A DNA stretch of 64,000 nucleotides from the NCBI GenBank assembly GCA_002409995.1, contig DHOR01000041.1:15632-79631 (forward strand), read 5' to 3'. Below the pieces are notes generated by a model that was given only the letters and a program-made list of their open reading frames with translations, was not told the origin of the DNA and ran no database searches. Positions within the stretch are counted from its first letter, which is position 1; each line of letters begins with the position of its first letter. Source of the stretch: Hungatella sp. UBA5385 (GTDB taxonomy: Bacteria > Bacillota > Clostridia > Lachnospirales > Lachnospiraceae). Positions 35,601-45,072 of the stretch are shown here, one piece after another. The position numbers and the translations under genes are program-made.

Positions 35601-37085
35601 ATGAATGAAGAAATGAGTAGTAAAATGAAGAAGATAACACGAATCTATAGCTGGGTAATTCCTATGATTGTGTTACTAAGTATTACTGCTGCCTTCTTAA
35701 TTGGAGGTATTGCGTTAAAGCTGGTTGGCAAGAATGTAAGTGATGTAGAACCAGAGATATTTAGTGTATATTCAGAGCCTGGTACTTACAGCGAATTAAA
35801 AGCAGTTGCTATGACAGAGGCATTTGCAACGGATTTCAAAGAAACCAATAATTATTATTTTGTTTATGATGAAGATATACTGGCCTATATTGTACAGATC
35901 AATGGTAAATTATCAGATGATCAGCAGGCAATTCAGGATTTCCTTTACAGTGAGGAGGAAATAGATGCTGCTGATGGTCCTACTGTTCAGCTTCTGGGAA
36001 TGTCAGAGCCTATTGAAGATGACATCAGGGAACTTGCAATTGAGAACTACAATGCTATATGGGGAGAAGAGTTCCTGACTGAGGAGAATTTCTCTGAGTT
36101 TATAGGAGAGTCTTTTCTAAACACAAGCATAAAGCCTCCTTCAGCAATGGAAGAAATTGCTGTTGTTCCCTTTGCAATTGCCATTTTGTTTGCAGTAATT
36201 ACCTTTTTTACCTTTCTCAGGTATAATAGAAAAACAAAGACTGGTCGCGAAACTCTTGCTAATCTGACAGATGATAAGCTTCTGGCTATTGATCGTCAGC
36301 TGCAGCACCCTGCCACTATCTCTTATGAAAAACAGCAGGTATATTTAACACAGGACTATGTGATCTCCAATATGGACGGACTTACCATCCTGCCTTATGA
36401 GACTATTTCCCGTGTTTATACTACCAATATGGAAAATGGGATACGAAGGCTCAAGGCTGAAACAGCAGATTTGAAAACACACACCCTAGTTCTTGCTGCT
36501 GCCAATAACAAACGGAAGAACGATGCATTTAATCAGATTGCAGATGAAGTAAGACAATATATCTTAAATAAGAAGGAAGAACTCATAGATACATACTCAG
36601 TCAATGAAACTGCATCAGCTGCAACAGCTGTTCAAAGTTATCAAAACGCTGAGACTAAACAGAACAGCAATGTACTGACAGGTTTAATCGGAGCACTTCT
36701 TGGTTCTCTGGTGGGCGTTGCGCTGTGGGTATTAATCGGTCAGCTTAATTTTATTGCAGGTATTGCAGGTCTGGTCATTTTAAACTTTGCTGTAAAGGGT
36801 TATACTCTGTTTGGCAGAGGTTTTGACAGAAAAGGGGCTATGGTCTGTGTATTGGTTGCTATTGTTATGATCTTTAATGCCAATATATTAGATTATGCCA
36901 TTTTTATCTCAAGAGAATTACTTAAATTCGATGCCAGCTTTGATACGATTCGTTATGTATTTGCTAATTTTTTTGAATTAATGGGAGAAATTGATGCATG
37001 GAGAGGATTCTTAGTTGATCTTGCCATCGGATATGGTCTTTCCTTATGGTCCAGTTTCCATACCATCAAATCTCTGTTTAAATAA
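35601..37085 (+). CDS. Multi-pass membrane protein of unknown function
   Basis: From ATG 35601 (GGGAG 9 bases upstream) the protein has 494 residues; a TTG at 35574 has no binding site. Membrane segments are seen near residues 15-37 and 175-200 and a cluster of about five at 370-490. An extracellular or loop domain of about 130 residues (about 40-170) lies between the first two; a soluble domain (about 200-355) with YEKQQVYLTQDYVISNMDGL follows and may be cytoplasmic. I do not recognise the family. The gene has its own promoter and a 19-base gap to pepT, so the two may share a transcript. Confidence 0.75.
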   Translation: MNEEMSSKMKKITRIYSWVIPMIVLLSITAAFLIGGIALKLVGKNVSDVEPEIFSVYSEPGTYSELKAVAMTEAFATDFKETNNYYFVYDEDILAYIVQINGKLSDDQQAIQDFLYSEEEIDAADGPTVQLLGMSEPIEDDIRELAIENYNAIWGEEFLTEENFSEFIGESFLNTSIKPPSAMEEIAVVPFAIAILFAVITFFTFLRYNRKTKTGRETLANLTDDKLLAIDRQLQHPATISYEKQQVYLTQDYVISNMDGLTILPYETISRVYTTNMENGIRRLKAETADLKTHTLVLAAANNKRKNDAFNQIADEVRQYILNKKEELIDTYSVNETASAATAVQSYQNAETKQNSNVLTGLIGALLGSLVGVALWVLIGQLNFIAGIAGLVILNFAVKGYTLFGRGFDRKGAMVCVLVAIVMIFNANILDYAIFISRELLKFDASFDTIRYVFANFFELMGEIDAWRGFLVDLAIGYGLSLWSSFHTIKSLFK

Positions 37086-37104
37086 TTAAAAGGAGAACTG
37101 CAAG

Positions 37105-38337
37105 ATGTCATCTGTATTAAACCGTTTTTTAAAATATGTTTCTTATGATACACAGTCAAAGGAAGGTCAGGATACAGTTCCAAGCACTGATAAACAGTGG
37201 GAGCTGGCAAAGGAGCTGGCTGCTGAGCTGCGGGCTATGAATGCTTCTGATGTGACTGTCAGCGATAACTGCTATGTGTATGCCACCATTCCTGCAACCA
37301 CTGATAAGAAGATTCCTGTTCTGGGATTTGTTGCTCATATGGATACTGCACCTGCCTATTCCGGCACAGGAGTGAAACCGCAAATTGTTAAGAATTATGA
37401 TGGAAAAGACATTGTATTAAATCAGACAACAGGTCTTACCATGAGCCCTGAGAGTTTTCCTGACTTATTAAAATATCAGGGTCATGATCTTGTAACAACC
37501 GATGGAACCACACTATTAGGAGCTGATGATAAAGCCGGAGTTGCTGAAATTATGACAATGGCTGAGTATCTCTTGTCCCATCCGGAGATTCCCCATGGAA
37601 CTATTAAGATCGGTTTCACTCCTGATGAAGAGGTAGGAAAAGGAGCCGACTTCTTCGATGTGGAGGGATTTGGAGCTGAGGTAGCTTATACAGTAGATGG
37701 AGGCGGTCTGGGAGAACTGGAATTTGAAAACTTCAATGCTGCCAATGTTAAGATTACCATTCAGGGCTCCAGCATTCATCCAGGATCATCCAAAGGAAGA
37801 ATGAAGAACTCCCTGTTAATTGCTATGGAGCTGCAAGCAATGCTTCCTACATTTGAAAATCCAATGTATACAGAAGGGTATGAAGGATTTTTCCATCTGG
37901 ACTCTATGGAAGGAACTGTAGAAGAGGCTCATATGGATTACATTATCCGTGATCATGATAAGGATAAATTCCTGAAGAAAAAAGAGCTGATGGAGCAGGT
38001 TGTTGGATTTCTCAATCATAAATATGGAGAAGGAACAGTGATTCTGGATTCTGTAGATGCCTATTACAATATGAAGGAGAAGATCGAACCTTTTATGTAT
38101 CTCATTGATATTGCAAGAGCTTCCATGGAAGAGATTGGTGTAGAGCCTATTGTAACTCCTATTCGTGGAGGAACTGACGGTGCACGTCTTTCTTACCAGG
38201 GACTTCCCTGCCCCAATCTCTGTACAGGCGGTTATAACTTCCACGGTAAGTTTGAGTTTATTCCTGTTTCTTCTATGGAGAAGGTAGTGGAGCTGCTGCT
38301 TAAGATAGTGGATAAATTTACCACTTATGAGTTCTAA
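37105..38337 (+). CDS. pepT: Peptidase T (tripeptide aminopeptidase)
   Basis: PepT is a cytoplasmic zinc aminopeptidase of family M20 that removes the N-terminal residue of tripeptides. The 410-residue protein has the metal-binding motifs VAHMDTAPAYSG, LGADDKAG and TPDEEVGKG, and the conserved IRGGTDGARLSYQGLPCPN. AAGGAG precedes the ATG. A terminator follows. Confidence 0.95.
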   Translation: MSSVLNRFLKYVSYDTQSKEGQDTVPSTDKQWELAKELAAELRAMNASDVTVSDNCYVYATIPATTDKKIPVLGFVAHMDTAPAYSGTGVKPQIVKNYDGKDIVLNQTTGLTMSPESFPDLLKYQGHDLVTTDGTTLLGADDKAGVAEIMTMAEYLLSHPEIPHGTIKIGFTPDEEVGKGADFFDVEGFGAEVAYTVDGGGLGELEFENFNAANVKITIQGSSIHPGSSKGRMKNSLLIAMELQAMLPTFENPMYTEGYEGFFHLDSMEGTVEEAHMDYIIRDHDKDKFLKKKELMEQVVGFLNHKYGEGTVILDSVDAYYNMKEKIEPFMYLIDIARASMEEIGVEPIVTPIRGGTDGARLSYQGLPCPNLCTGGYNFHGKFEFIPVSSMEKVVELLLKIVDKFTTYEF

Positions 38338-38368
38338 GTAAAATAAAAATAGAAATTAAATTAAGAAG

Positions 38369-38414
38369 AAGCTGATAGAAAGCAGATTAAATTTGTTTTC
38401 CATCAGCTTTTTTT
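38369..38414 (+). terminator. Terminator after pepT
   Basis: AAGCTGAT (38369-38376) pairs with ATCAGCTT (38402-38409), helped by GAAA/TTTC inside, followed by TTTTTTT... to 38414. It is 31 bases after the pepT stop. Confidence 0.75.
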
Positions 38415-38448
38415 GTTGTTGAATACAATTAGTGGTTTTAAGTTTAAG

Positions 38449-38477
38449 TTGACAAATAATTTAAGTTAAAATATACT
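38449..38477 (+). promoter_or_regulatory. Sigma-A promoter of the LacI-family gene
   Basis: TTGACA (38449-38454) and TATACT (38472-38477) are 17 bases apart; the ATG is 29 bases on. The -10 region lies within an operator-like inverted repeat. Confidence 0.85.
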
Positions 38478-38491
38478 TATATTAACTTAAA
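38460..38491. promoter_or_regulatory. Operator-like inverted repeat over the -10 box
   Basis: TTTAAGTTAA (38460-38469) and TTAACTTAAA (38482-38491) form a perfect 10-bp inverted repeat with a 12-base spacer enclosing TATACT. Its position suggests autorepression by the LacI-family protein encoded just downstream. The sequence TTAAAATATACTTA inside it recurs exactly at 40645-40658 before the transporter operon. Confidence 0.6.
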
Positions 38492-38506
38492 AAATAGGAG
38501 GCTGGT

Positions 38507-39523
38507 ATGGCAAAGTCTGTTACATTATCTGATATCGCTAAAAAAGTGGGAGTAAGTGCCGTGACTGTATCAAAGGCACTGGCCGATAAAAGTGGTGTCA
38601 GCGAGGAAATGAGAAAGAAAATTAAAGAAGTAGCATCAGAAATGGATTATCAGCCAATATCAGGAAACAAAAGGGAATCTGCAGGTGCTACCGGTAATAT
38701 CGGTGTATTAATACCTGCCGGATTCCTGGACACTGTCAACTCCTTTTATTGGAATATGTATCAGTTTATTATAGAATCTGCAGGAGAGCGGGGATATTAC
38801 TGTATTCTGGAGATTGTAAATGCAGAAGATGAGAAGGGGCTTGTGATGCCTAAGATGTTTGTGGATGGGAAGGTAGATGGAGCTGTTCTCATTGGACAGG
38901 CAGAGCCGGAGTATTCTGCCTTTTTATGGTCCTCTCAGACAGTGCCTCTCATCTATCTGGATTTCTATGAGGCAAATCAGGAATATGATTCCATTATCTC
39001 AGATGGTTTTCTGGGAATGTATCAGCTGACTGATTATCTTATTGGAAAAGGTCATAAGAAGATTGCATATGTTGGCACACCGCTGTCTACAAGCAGTATC
39101 ACAGACCGGTTCTTCGGTTATCAGAAGGCTTTGATGGAACATGGAATCCCTATGCGTCAGGACTGGCTGATTCCTGACCGAGATGCAAAACAGGGACACA
39201 GAGCTTATGAAGTTATTAATCTCCCTGAGGAAATGCCTACTGCATTTGCCTGCAACAGTGACTATACAGCTGATATTGTAATCAGAACTCTGGAGGATCA
39301 TGGCTACAGAGTTCCTGAAGATATATCCGTAGTAGGCTATGATAACTGTGAATGGGATAAGGTAGTTAAGGTTCCCATCACCACATTTGATGTCATGAAA
39401 GACCGTATGGCAGAGCTGGCTGTGAAGAATCTAATCCGGAAGATCCATGGAGAACCTTATATCCAGGGAATCCAGATTGTAGCAGGCAGCCTTGTGGAGA
39501 AGAAAAGCGTCAGGGAGATTTAA
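38507..39523 (+). CDS. LacI-family transcriptional regulator
   Basis: A 338-residue repressor with an N-terminal HTH (VTLSDIAKKVGVSAVTVSKALADKSGVSEEM) and a periplasmic-binding-like sugar domain (about 60-335) ending with VKNLIRKIHGEPYIQG. It probably controls the adjacent manno-oligosaccharide genes in response to a sugar or sugar phosphate. The promoter carries an operator-like inverted repeat. The gene is convergent with araC-family gene 39520, overlapping by 4 bases. Confidence 0.93.
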   Translation: MAKSVTLSDIAKKVGVSAVTVSKALADKSGVSEEMRKKIKEVASEMDYQPISGNKRESAGATGNIGVLIPAGFLDTVNSFYWNMYQFIIESAGERGYYCILEIVNAEDEKGLVMPKMFVDGKVDGAVLIGQAEPEYSAFLWSSQTVPLIYLDFYEANQEYDSIISDGFLGMYQLTDYLIGKGHKKIAYVGTPLSTSSITDRFFGYQKALMEHGIPMRQDWLIPDRDAKQGHRAYEVINLPEEMPTAFACNSDYTADIVIRTLEDHGYRVPEDISVVGYDNCEWDKVVKVPITTFDVMKDRMAELAVKNLIRKIHGEPYIQGIQIVAGSLVEKKSVREI

Positions 39524-40410
39524 GTGAGCAGGGATCTTCTGTAAACGGCAGGTGTTGTTCCTGTATATTTCTGGAACAGATGGATGAAATGAGTAGTATT
39601 GTCAATTCCCACCTGCCTGCCTGCTTCATAAACTGTCATCTCCGGTTCCTGAAGCAGACGTTTTCCTTCTTCAATTCTGCGGCGGTTTAAATATTTCATA
39701 GGCGGTTCCTTATATTGATCACGAAATTCTCTGGACAACCGATATTTACTGATCCCAAATATTTCCTCAAAGCAGGAAAGGGAATGGGCTTCAGAATATT
39801 GGGTGTCCATTATTTTTTTCATCTCTCTGATATAGGAGGGAGCGCTGGAATCCTGTGCATCAGATTCCCGGACAATTGCCGCAATAAAAAGGTCTGTCAA
39901 CAGTCTGTGATTGATCAGATAGGAATCCTTGTCTGCAGAGGAAGGAGCAGCTGCCAGCCGTTCAAATATTGAGAGAATATAGGGAGACTCAGGAAAAGGC
40001 AGCAAAGGGCTGTGCCGTTTATTATATTCTTCATAATAAAAGGAAATCCCGCTTTCATCTAAAAACAGCTGATAAAACTCCCAGGAGTTCTTCTCTGCAT
40101 GGATTTCATGAAGCTCTCTTCCGTGAAAGAAGAGAAGTGTGCCGGGAGTCAGGGTATAGCGGTGTCCATTGAGCTTGCAGCCCCCTTGTCCCTTAACTGT
40201 ATAGATGACACAGTAAGCAGGCAGATTCTGTAATTCATAATGATATGGATAGGAACAGCTGATATAGCCTGCTGCCCTCAGGGAGAGAAGTTCAGAAGGC
40301 ACCTGCTGCAGGTTAATAACCTCCTCAGGCAGTTTCTGAGAAACAGTTGTGGTAGAGGTCAGTTTATTACTGCTTAATAAATTACTTAAAAAAATCTGAT
40401 AAAAACTCAT
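39520..40410 (-). CDS. AraC-family transcriptional regulator
   Basis: A 296-residue regulator with an N-terminal cupin-like sugar-sensing domain (about 45-130; GHRYTLTPGTLLFFHGRELHEIHAE) and a C-terminal double HTH (about 195-290; SLSCFEEIFGISKYRLSREFRDQYKEPPMKYLNRRR). It is divergent from the transporter operon and likely activates it. A perfect AGGAG lies 7 bases before the ATG on the minus strand. Confidence 0.93.
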   Translation of the reverse strand: MSFYQIFLSNLLSSNKLTSTTTVSQKLPEEVINLQQVPSELLSLRAAGYISCSYPYHYELQNLPAYCVIYTVKGQGGCKLNGHRYTLTPGTLLFFHGRELHEIHAEKNSWEFYQLFLDESGISFYYEEYNKRHSPLLPFPESPYILSIFERLAAAPSSADKDSYLINHRLLTDLFIAAIVRESDAQDSSAPSYIREMKKIMDTQYSEAHSLSCFEEIFGISKYRLSREFRDQYKEPPMKYLNRRRIEEGKRLLQEPEMTVYEAGRQVGIDNTTHFIHLFQKYTGTTPAVYRRSLLT

Positions 40411-40751
40411 AACTTGTCTCCTTATAAAGATTTACTTAGATTTTACCACAAAAATAAGCCTTTTTAAAGTAAAATCAATCAAGAAATGATGAAATGTGAT
40501 GGTTGAAGCAAGAGAGTGGCTTGTCTTTCTATAGATATTTTGTATACAAACTAAAAATGATTTTGGCTTAAAAAAGAAAAAATGCATAATTTTTACAATA
40601 TTAATATATAAAACGCAAGATTAATAGATGACTTTACATTAAGTTTAAAATATACTTAATTTAAGCTAATAAGAACACTTTATAAAGTTTAAAAACAACT
40701 TAAGGTGTTGGCTATTTTAAGCAAAACTTATTATATTGAAGGAGGATTATT
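40411..40751. promoter_or_regulatory. Divergent regulatory region between araC-type gene and the transporter operon
   Basis: This 341-base AT-rich region has no gene. It contains the palindrome TTTGTATACAAA (40539-40550), a candidate regulator site, the operon promoter with its ATTAAGT/ACTTAAT repeat (40638-40660), and a looser repeat AAGTT/AACTT (40685-40701) downstream. A GGAGG at 40741-40745 serves the SBP gene. Confidence 0.55.
40628..40660 (+). promoter_or_regulatory. Probable promoter and operator of the manno-oligosaccharide operon
   Basis: ATGACT (40628-40633) and TATACT (40651-40656) are 17 bases apart; the -35 box matches 4 of 6. ATTAAGT (40638-40644) and ACTTAAT (40654-40660) form a perfect 7-bp inverted repeat across the -10 box. 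The 14-base word TTAAAATATACTTA (40645-40658) is identical in the lacI promoter, at the same place relative to the -10 box, suggesting a common regulator. Confidence 0.6.
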
Positions 40752-42173
40752 ATGAAACAGTGGAAGAGATTTACTTCAGCCGCACTTGCAGCCATGATGG
40801 CTGTATCACTGACAGCATGTGGAGGAAGCCAGCAGACTGCTGACACAAGCGCAGCAAAAGAGGGCGAGGCCAATACTGCAACAACAGCTGCAGGATCAAA
40901 TGAGGCCCAGTCAGATGTTCCGGAGTTTAAGGATTTAAAGGTTGGAGAGGATTACACAGATATTAAAGCAGATTTAAAGTTTATCACCCAGAGAACTGAC
41001 CTGGTGGATACTACTTTCAAGACATATGTAGAAGAGTTCCAGAAGCTTTATCCAAACGTTACTATTACATATGAAGGCATTACCAACTATGCAGAGGATA
41101 TGATTACAAGACTGTCCACAGGAGACTGGGGCGATATCTGTATGATCCCTATGCAGGTTAAGAAAAGCGATTTAGGAACCTATTTCCTTCGTTTTGGTGC
41201 TAAAGACGAACTTGAGAAAAGCTACATCATGCTCAATGACAAATCATTTGAAAACGATGTATACGGAATTCCTTCTGTAGGAAGCGCTCAGGGTGTTGTA
41301 TATAATAAGAAGGTATTCGAAGCAGCCGGAATTACAGAGCTTCCAAAAACACCAGATGAATTCTTAGATGCTTTACAGAAAATCAAAGATAACACAGATG
41401 CAATTCCTCTGTATACAAACTTCGCAGCCGGCTGGACTATGACTGCATGGGATGCTTACATCTCAGGTTCTGCTACAGGAGATGCTGATTTTAAGAATAT
41501 CGATCTTGTTCACGGAAAAGATCCATTTACCAAAAGAGATGATATGACAGGACCTTACGCTGTTTATTATACCTTATATGAAGCAGTTGCAAGAGGACTG
41601 ACAGAAGATGACCCAACAACAACTGACTGGGAAGGCAGCAAGCCTAAAATCAACAACGGCGAAATCGCAACTATGGTTCTTGGCTCATGGGCAGTAACAC
41701 AGATGCAGGAAGCTGGCGATCATCCGGAAGATATCGGATATATGACATTCCCTATTACAGTAGATGGCAAGCAGTATGCAACCGCATCTCCAGACTATAA
41801 CTATGCAATCAATGTAAACAGCAGCGCTGATAACAAGATTGCTTCCATGTTATATGTAAAATGGCTGACAGAAGACTCTAACTTCGCATATGATCAGGGT
41901 GGTATTCCTATCGTTGCAGGAGCTGAATATCCAGATATTTACAAAGCATTTGATGGTGTAGAGCTTGTTATTAACAATCCGGCACCTGCAGGAGAAGATA
42001 ATCTGTTTAATGATATTAACACTGATTCCGAAATCGGTATCGAAAGCTCAGCAGATACAGTATCCAAGATTGTAGAGGCAGCTATCACAGGCAGCCCTAC
42101 CTTAGATGAAATTATGGCTAATTGGAATGCAAAATGGACTGCTTCCCAGGAGAAGTTCGGCGCTATCCAGTAA
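40752..42173 (+). CDS. ABC transporter sugar-binding lipoprotein
   Basis: A 473-residue family-1 extracellular solute-binding protein. The signal peptide ends in lipobox LTAC with C23, then a Ser/Thr/Ala-rich linker. The mature part has the usual sugar-binding pattern (YPNVTITYEGITNYAEDM; LSTGDWGDICMIP; GEIATMVLGSWAVTQMQ). It probably captures manno- or glucomanno-oligosaccharides, inferred from the enzymes downstream. GGAGG lies 7 bases before the ATG. No ATPase gene is in the operon. Confidence 0.93.
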   Translation: MKQWKRFTSAALAAMMAVSLTACGGSQQTADTSAAKEGEANTATTAAGSNEAQSDVPEFKDLKVGEDYTDIKADLKFITQRTDLVDTTFKTYVEEFQKLYPNVTITYEGITNYAEDMITRLSTGDWGDICMIPMQVKKSDLGTYFLRFGAKDELEKSYIMLNDKSFENDVYGIPSVGSAQGVVYNKKVFEAAGITELPKTPDEFLDALQKIKDNTDAIPLYTNFAAGWTMTAWDAYISGSATGDADFKNIDLVHGKDPFTKRDDMTGPYAVYYTLYEAVARGLTEDDPTTTDWEGSKPKINNGEIATMVLGSWAVTQMQEAGDHPEDIGYMTFPITVDGKQYATASPDYNYAINVNSSADNKIASMLYVKWLTEDSNFAYDQGGIPIVAGAEYPDIYKAFDGVELVINNPAPAGEDNLFNDINTDSEIGIESSADTVSKIVEAAITGSPTLDEIMANWNAKWTASQEKFGAIQ

Positions 42174-42197
42174 ATAAAAAAGGAGGCACAAATCATT

Positions 42198-43202
42198 ATG
42201 GGAGAAAAGACAAAGCCACAGAATAAGTTTTCCCAGCTTATCAAATGGCTTCAAAAAGGGAAAGTAAACAGATGGCTGGTTATTATAACCTTCATGCTGA
42301 TTCCTGTTCTGCTACTGCTGGTTTTCACCTATATACCCTTTGGCAAGATGATTGGTTTCAGTTTCTATAATATGGGGTATGTTGGTACGAGAGAATATGT
42401 AGGATTACAAAACTATATTGACGTATTTAAAAGGGATGACTGCTTTAAGGCATTAAGACTCAGCGTCTATTATATTGGGGCTTCCTTTATTCAGCTGGCT
42501 CTTGCGCTGTATTTCGCATCAATACTCAGCACAAAAATCAGAGGCGGCAGTTTTTTCAAAGGATTTATGTTCTTCCCTTATCTGATTTGTGGAATTGCAG
42601 TCGGATTTATCTTCAAATTCTTCTACACCAGAGGATTTGTTCTGGATACCATTCTGTCATGGTTTGGTTTTAATTTAGAAAATCTTCCTTACTGGCTGAG
42701 GGATACAAAAATTAACAATATCTCAGTAGCTGCCACCTCCGTGTGGCGCTACATGGGACAGAATATGGTCTTATTCATCGGCGCCATTATGTCTGTAGAC
42801 AGCACCATGTATGAAGCTGCTGCTATTGACGGCGCCAATGAATGGCAGAAATTCCGCTATATAGTATTTCCAAGTATTAAGACCATCATTGTTCTCAATA
42901 TGATTTTATCAATCACCGGTTCTTTAAGTGCATTCGAACCTCCTTATGTTATTACAAGAGGTAATTTCGGCACTGCAACTTATTTTGTAGTAATGAATAC
43001 ACTGGCTCATGATAATATGAAGGTAGGTCTTGCATCTGCAATGGCAGTGATTCTCCTTGTTATCATACTGTTTGCAACAGTGCTGCAGAAGCTGTTCTTC
43101 CGTTATTTCTTCGGTGAAGGAGAGGAAGAGGCAATCCGTGATAAACGCAGGAGAAAGAAACGTCTGGCAGAAGCTGCCGCCAGGAAGGGGGGAGTATCAT
43201 GA
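42198..43202 (+). CDS. ABC sugar transporter permease (MalF-type)
   Basis: A 334-residue permease with six predicted membrane helices and the cytoplasmic EAA loop EAAAIDGANEWQKFRYIVFPS, which docks the ATPase. It has a long basic C-terminal tail (DKRRRKKRLAEAAARKGG). It pairs with the next permease, with which it overlaps by 4 bases. AAAGGAGG precedes the ATG. Confidence 0.94.
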   Translation: MGEKTKPQNKFSQLIKWLQKGKVNRWLVIITFMLIPVLLLLVFTYIPFGKMIGFSFYNMGYVGTREYVGLQNYIDVFKRDDCFKALRLSVYYIGASFIQLALALYFASILSTKIRGGSFFKGFMFFPYLICGIAVGFIFKFFYTRGFVLDTILSWFGFNLENLPYWLRDTKINNISVAATSVWRYMGQNMVLFIGAIMSVDSTMYEAAAIDGANEWQKFRYIVFPSIKTIIVLNMILSITGSLSAFEPPYVITRGNFGTATYFVVMNTLAHDNMKVGLASAMAVILLVIILFATVLQKLFFRYFFGEGEEEAIRDKRRRKKRLAEAAARKGGVS

Positions 43203-44044
43203 AGGAATTAAGACTGAAACACTGGCTGCTGACATTTATTAAATATGCATCACTGGTAATCGGTTCCTTGATTTCCATTGTACCTGTGGTAGTCTGTGTC
43301 ATCACAGCCTTTAAAACAGAGGCAGAATATGCTTCCACCAATGTTATGACCCTTCCGCAGAGCTGGACATATTTTACCAACTTTACTGAGGCATGGAAAC
43401 AGGCCAATATGGGACTGGCATTTCGCAATTCCTTCATTATTATGGTATTCGTCCTCATTGGTTCAGTGCTGACCGGTTCTATGCTGGCTTACATATTAAG
43501 TAGATTTAAATTCCCCGGTAATGGTCTCATCAGGAATCTGTTCCTCATTGCTACACTGCTTCCAGGAATTGCTATGCAGGTATCTGTCTATCAGACCATG
43601 TATCAGCTCCACTTAATTAACAGTCTGCCTGGTTATATTGTATTGATGATGGGAACCGATGTTATATCAATCTACATCTTCATCCAGTTTTTCGAGAATA
43701 TTCCCAATTCTCTTGATGAATCGGCAATTATGGATGGATGTACTTATTTCGGAGTGTTTTTCCGAATATTGCTGCCTTTATTAAAGCCGGCAGTTGTAAC
43801 AGTTATGATTTTAAAAGGTGTAAGTACCTATAACGAATATTATATGGCTAACTTATATTTACAGGATAAAAACCGTCTGGTCACTGTGGCTACTTCTCTG
43901 TATAAATTTACAGGTCCATTAGGCAACCAGTACAACTACATCTGTGCAGGGGTTATTATTACCCTGATTCCAGCACTGATTATATTTATCTGCTGTCAGA
44001 AACAGATTTACAGCGGACTGACCCAAGGGGCTGTAAAAGGATAA
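43199..44044 (+). CDS. ABC sugar transporter permease (MalG-type)
   Basis: A 281-residue permease with six predicted helices and the EAA motif DESAIMDGCTYFGVFFRILLPLL. It forms the heterodimeric channel with the upstream permease. Its start overlaps the stop of the previous gene. The likely ATPase is an MsmK-type shared protein encoded elsewhere. Confidence 0.94.
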   Translation: MKELRLKHWLLTFIKYASLVIGSLISIVPVVVCVITAFKTEAEYASTNVMTLPQSWTYFTNFTEAWKQANMGLAFRNSFIIMVFVLIGSVLTGSMLAYILSRFKFPGNGLIRNLFLIATLLPGIAMQVSVYQTMYQLHLINSLPGYIVLMMGTDVISIYIFIQFFENIPNSLDESAIMDGCTYFGVFFRILLPLLKPAVVTVMILKGVSTYNEYYMANLYLQDKNRLVTVATSLYKFTGPLGNQYNYICAGVIITLIPALIIFICCQKQIYSGLTQGAVKG

Positions 44045-44058
44045 CAAGGAGAAAAAAC

Positions 44059-45072
44059 ATGAAAATTATTACTGAAAAAATCAAACATATGCCTTGGCAG
44101 GAGCCCACTGGTGCCATAACAGGAGCACCCATCTGGAGATATAGTGAAAATCCTATTATTGGCAGAAATCCCGTTGAAAACGTAGCCAGAATCTTTAATT
44201 CTGCAGTGATTCCTTATGAAGATGGATTTATCGGAGTATTCAGAGGCGAGCAGGTCACAGGAATTCCTTACATATATCTTGGAAGAAGTGAAGATGGAAT
44301 TCACTGGAACTTTGATAAAGAGAAGATTGCCTTTGTAGACGAAGAAGGCAATTCATTTATGCCTATCTATGCTTATGATCCAAGACTTGTGAAAGTGGAA
44401 GATACTTATTATATTATGTGGTGTCAGGATTTCTATGGTGCATCAATCGGTATGGCAAAAACCCAGGATTTCAAAACCTTTGTAAGAATTGAAAACCCAT
44501 TTTTACCATTTAACAGAAATGCTGTATTATTTCCAAGAAAGATCGACGGAAACTTCGTGATGTTATCCAGACCAAGTGACAGCGGCCACACTCCTTTCGG
44601 AGACATTTTCTTAAGTGAAAGCCCTGACCTTGTGTACTGGGGCAAACACAGACATGTGATGGGAAAAGGCAATGAGTGGTGGCAGTCCTTAAAGATCGGC
44701 GGAGGCGCTGCACCTATTGAAACAGACGAAGGCTGGCTCTTATTCTACCATGGTGTAACTGGAACCTGTAATGGTTATGTATACAGCATCGGAGGCGCTA
44801 TCTTAGACATTGATAATCCTTCTATTGTAAAATACAGATGTGAAAACTTCTTAATCACACCGGAAGAGTGGTATGAGGAAAGAGGCTTTGTGCCTAATGT
44901 ATGTTTCCCATGTGCTACGATCTGTGATCCGGAAGATGGAAGAATTGCTATTTATTATGGCGCAGCAGACAGTTATGTTGCTCTTGCATTTACAAGAGCT
45001 GATGAGATTGCAGCATATATTAAGGAACATAGTGTTTTGACAGAATCTGACCGTGAGGTTGGGATACGGTAA
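44059..45072 (+). CDS. GH130 beta-1,4-mannooligosaccharide phosphorylase (GH130_2 type)
   Basis: A 337-residue cytoplasmic phosphorylase that cuts beta-1,4-mannosyl ends of manno-oligosaccharides with phosphate, giving alpha-mannose 1-phosphate. It has the GH130 five-blade layout; the catalytic Asp is D107 in YAYDPRLVK. The shorter N-terminus fits the GH130_2 subfamily, while the second copy downstream is GH130_1-like. The subfamily call is inferred from length and motifs. The gene has AGGAG before the ATG, 14 bases after the permease. Confidence 0.87.
   Translation: MKIITEKIKHMPWQEPTGAITGAPIWRYSENPIIGRNPVENVARIFNSAVIPYEDGFIGVFRGEQVTGIPYIYLGRSEDGIHWNFDKEKIAFVDEEGNSFMPIYAYDPRLVKVEDTYYIMWCQDFYGASIGMAKTQDFKTFVRIENPFLPFNRNAVLFPRKIDGNFVMLSRPSDSGHTPFGDIFLSESPDLVYWGKHRHVMGKGNEWWQSLKIGGGAAPIETDEGWLLFYHGVTGTCNGYVYSIGGAILDIDNPSIVKYRCENFLITPEEWYEERGFVPNVCFPCATICDPEDGRIAIYYGAADSYVALAFTRADEIAAYIKEHSVLTESDREVGIR

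Noticed and set aside
37816..38244. A 142-codon minus-strand frame in pepT
   Set aside because: A shadow of a complete M20 peptidase gene.
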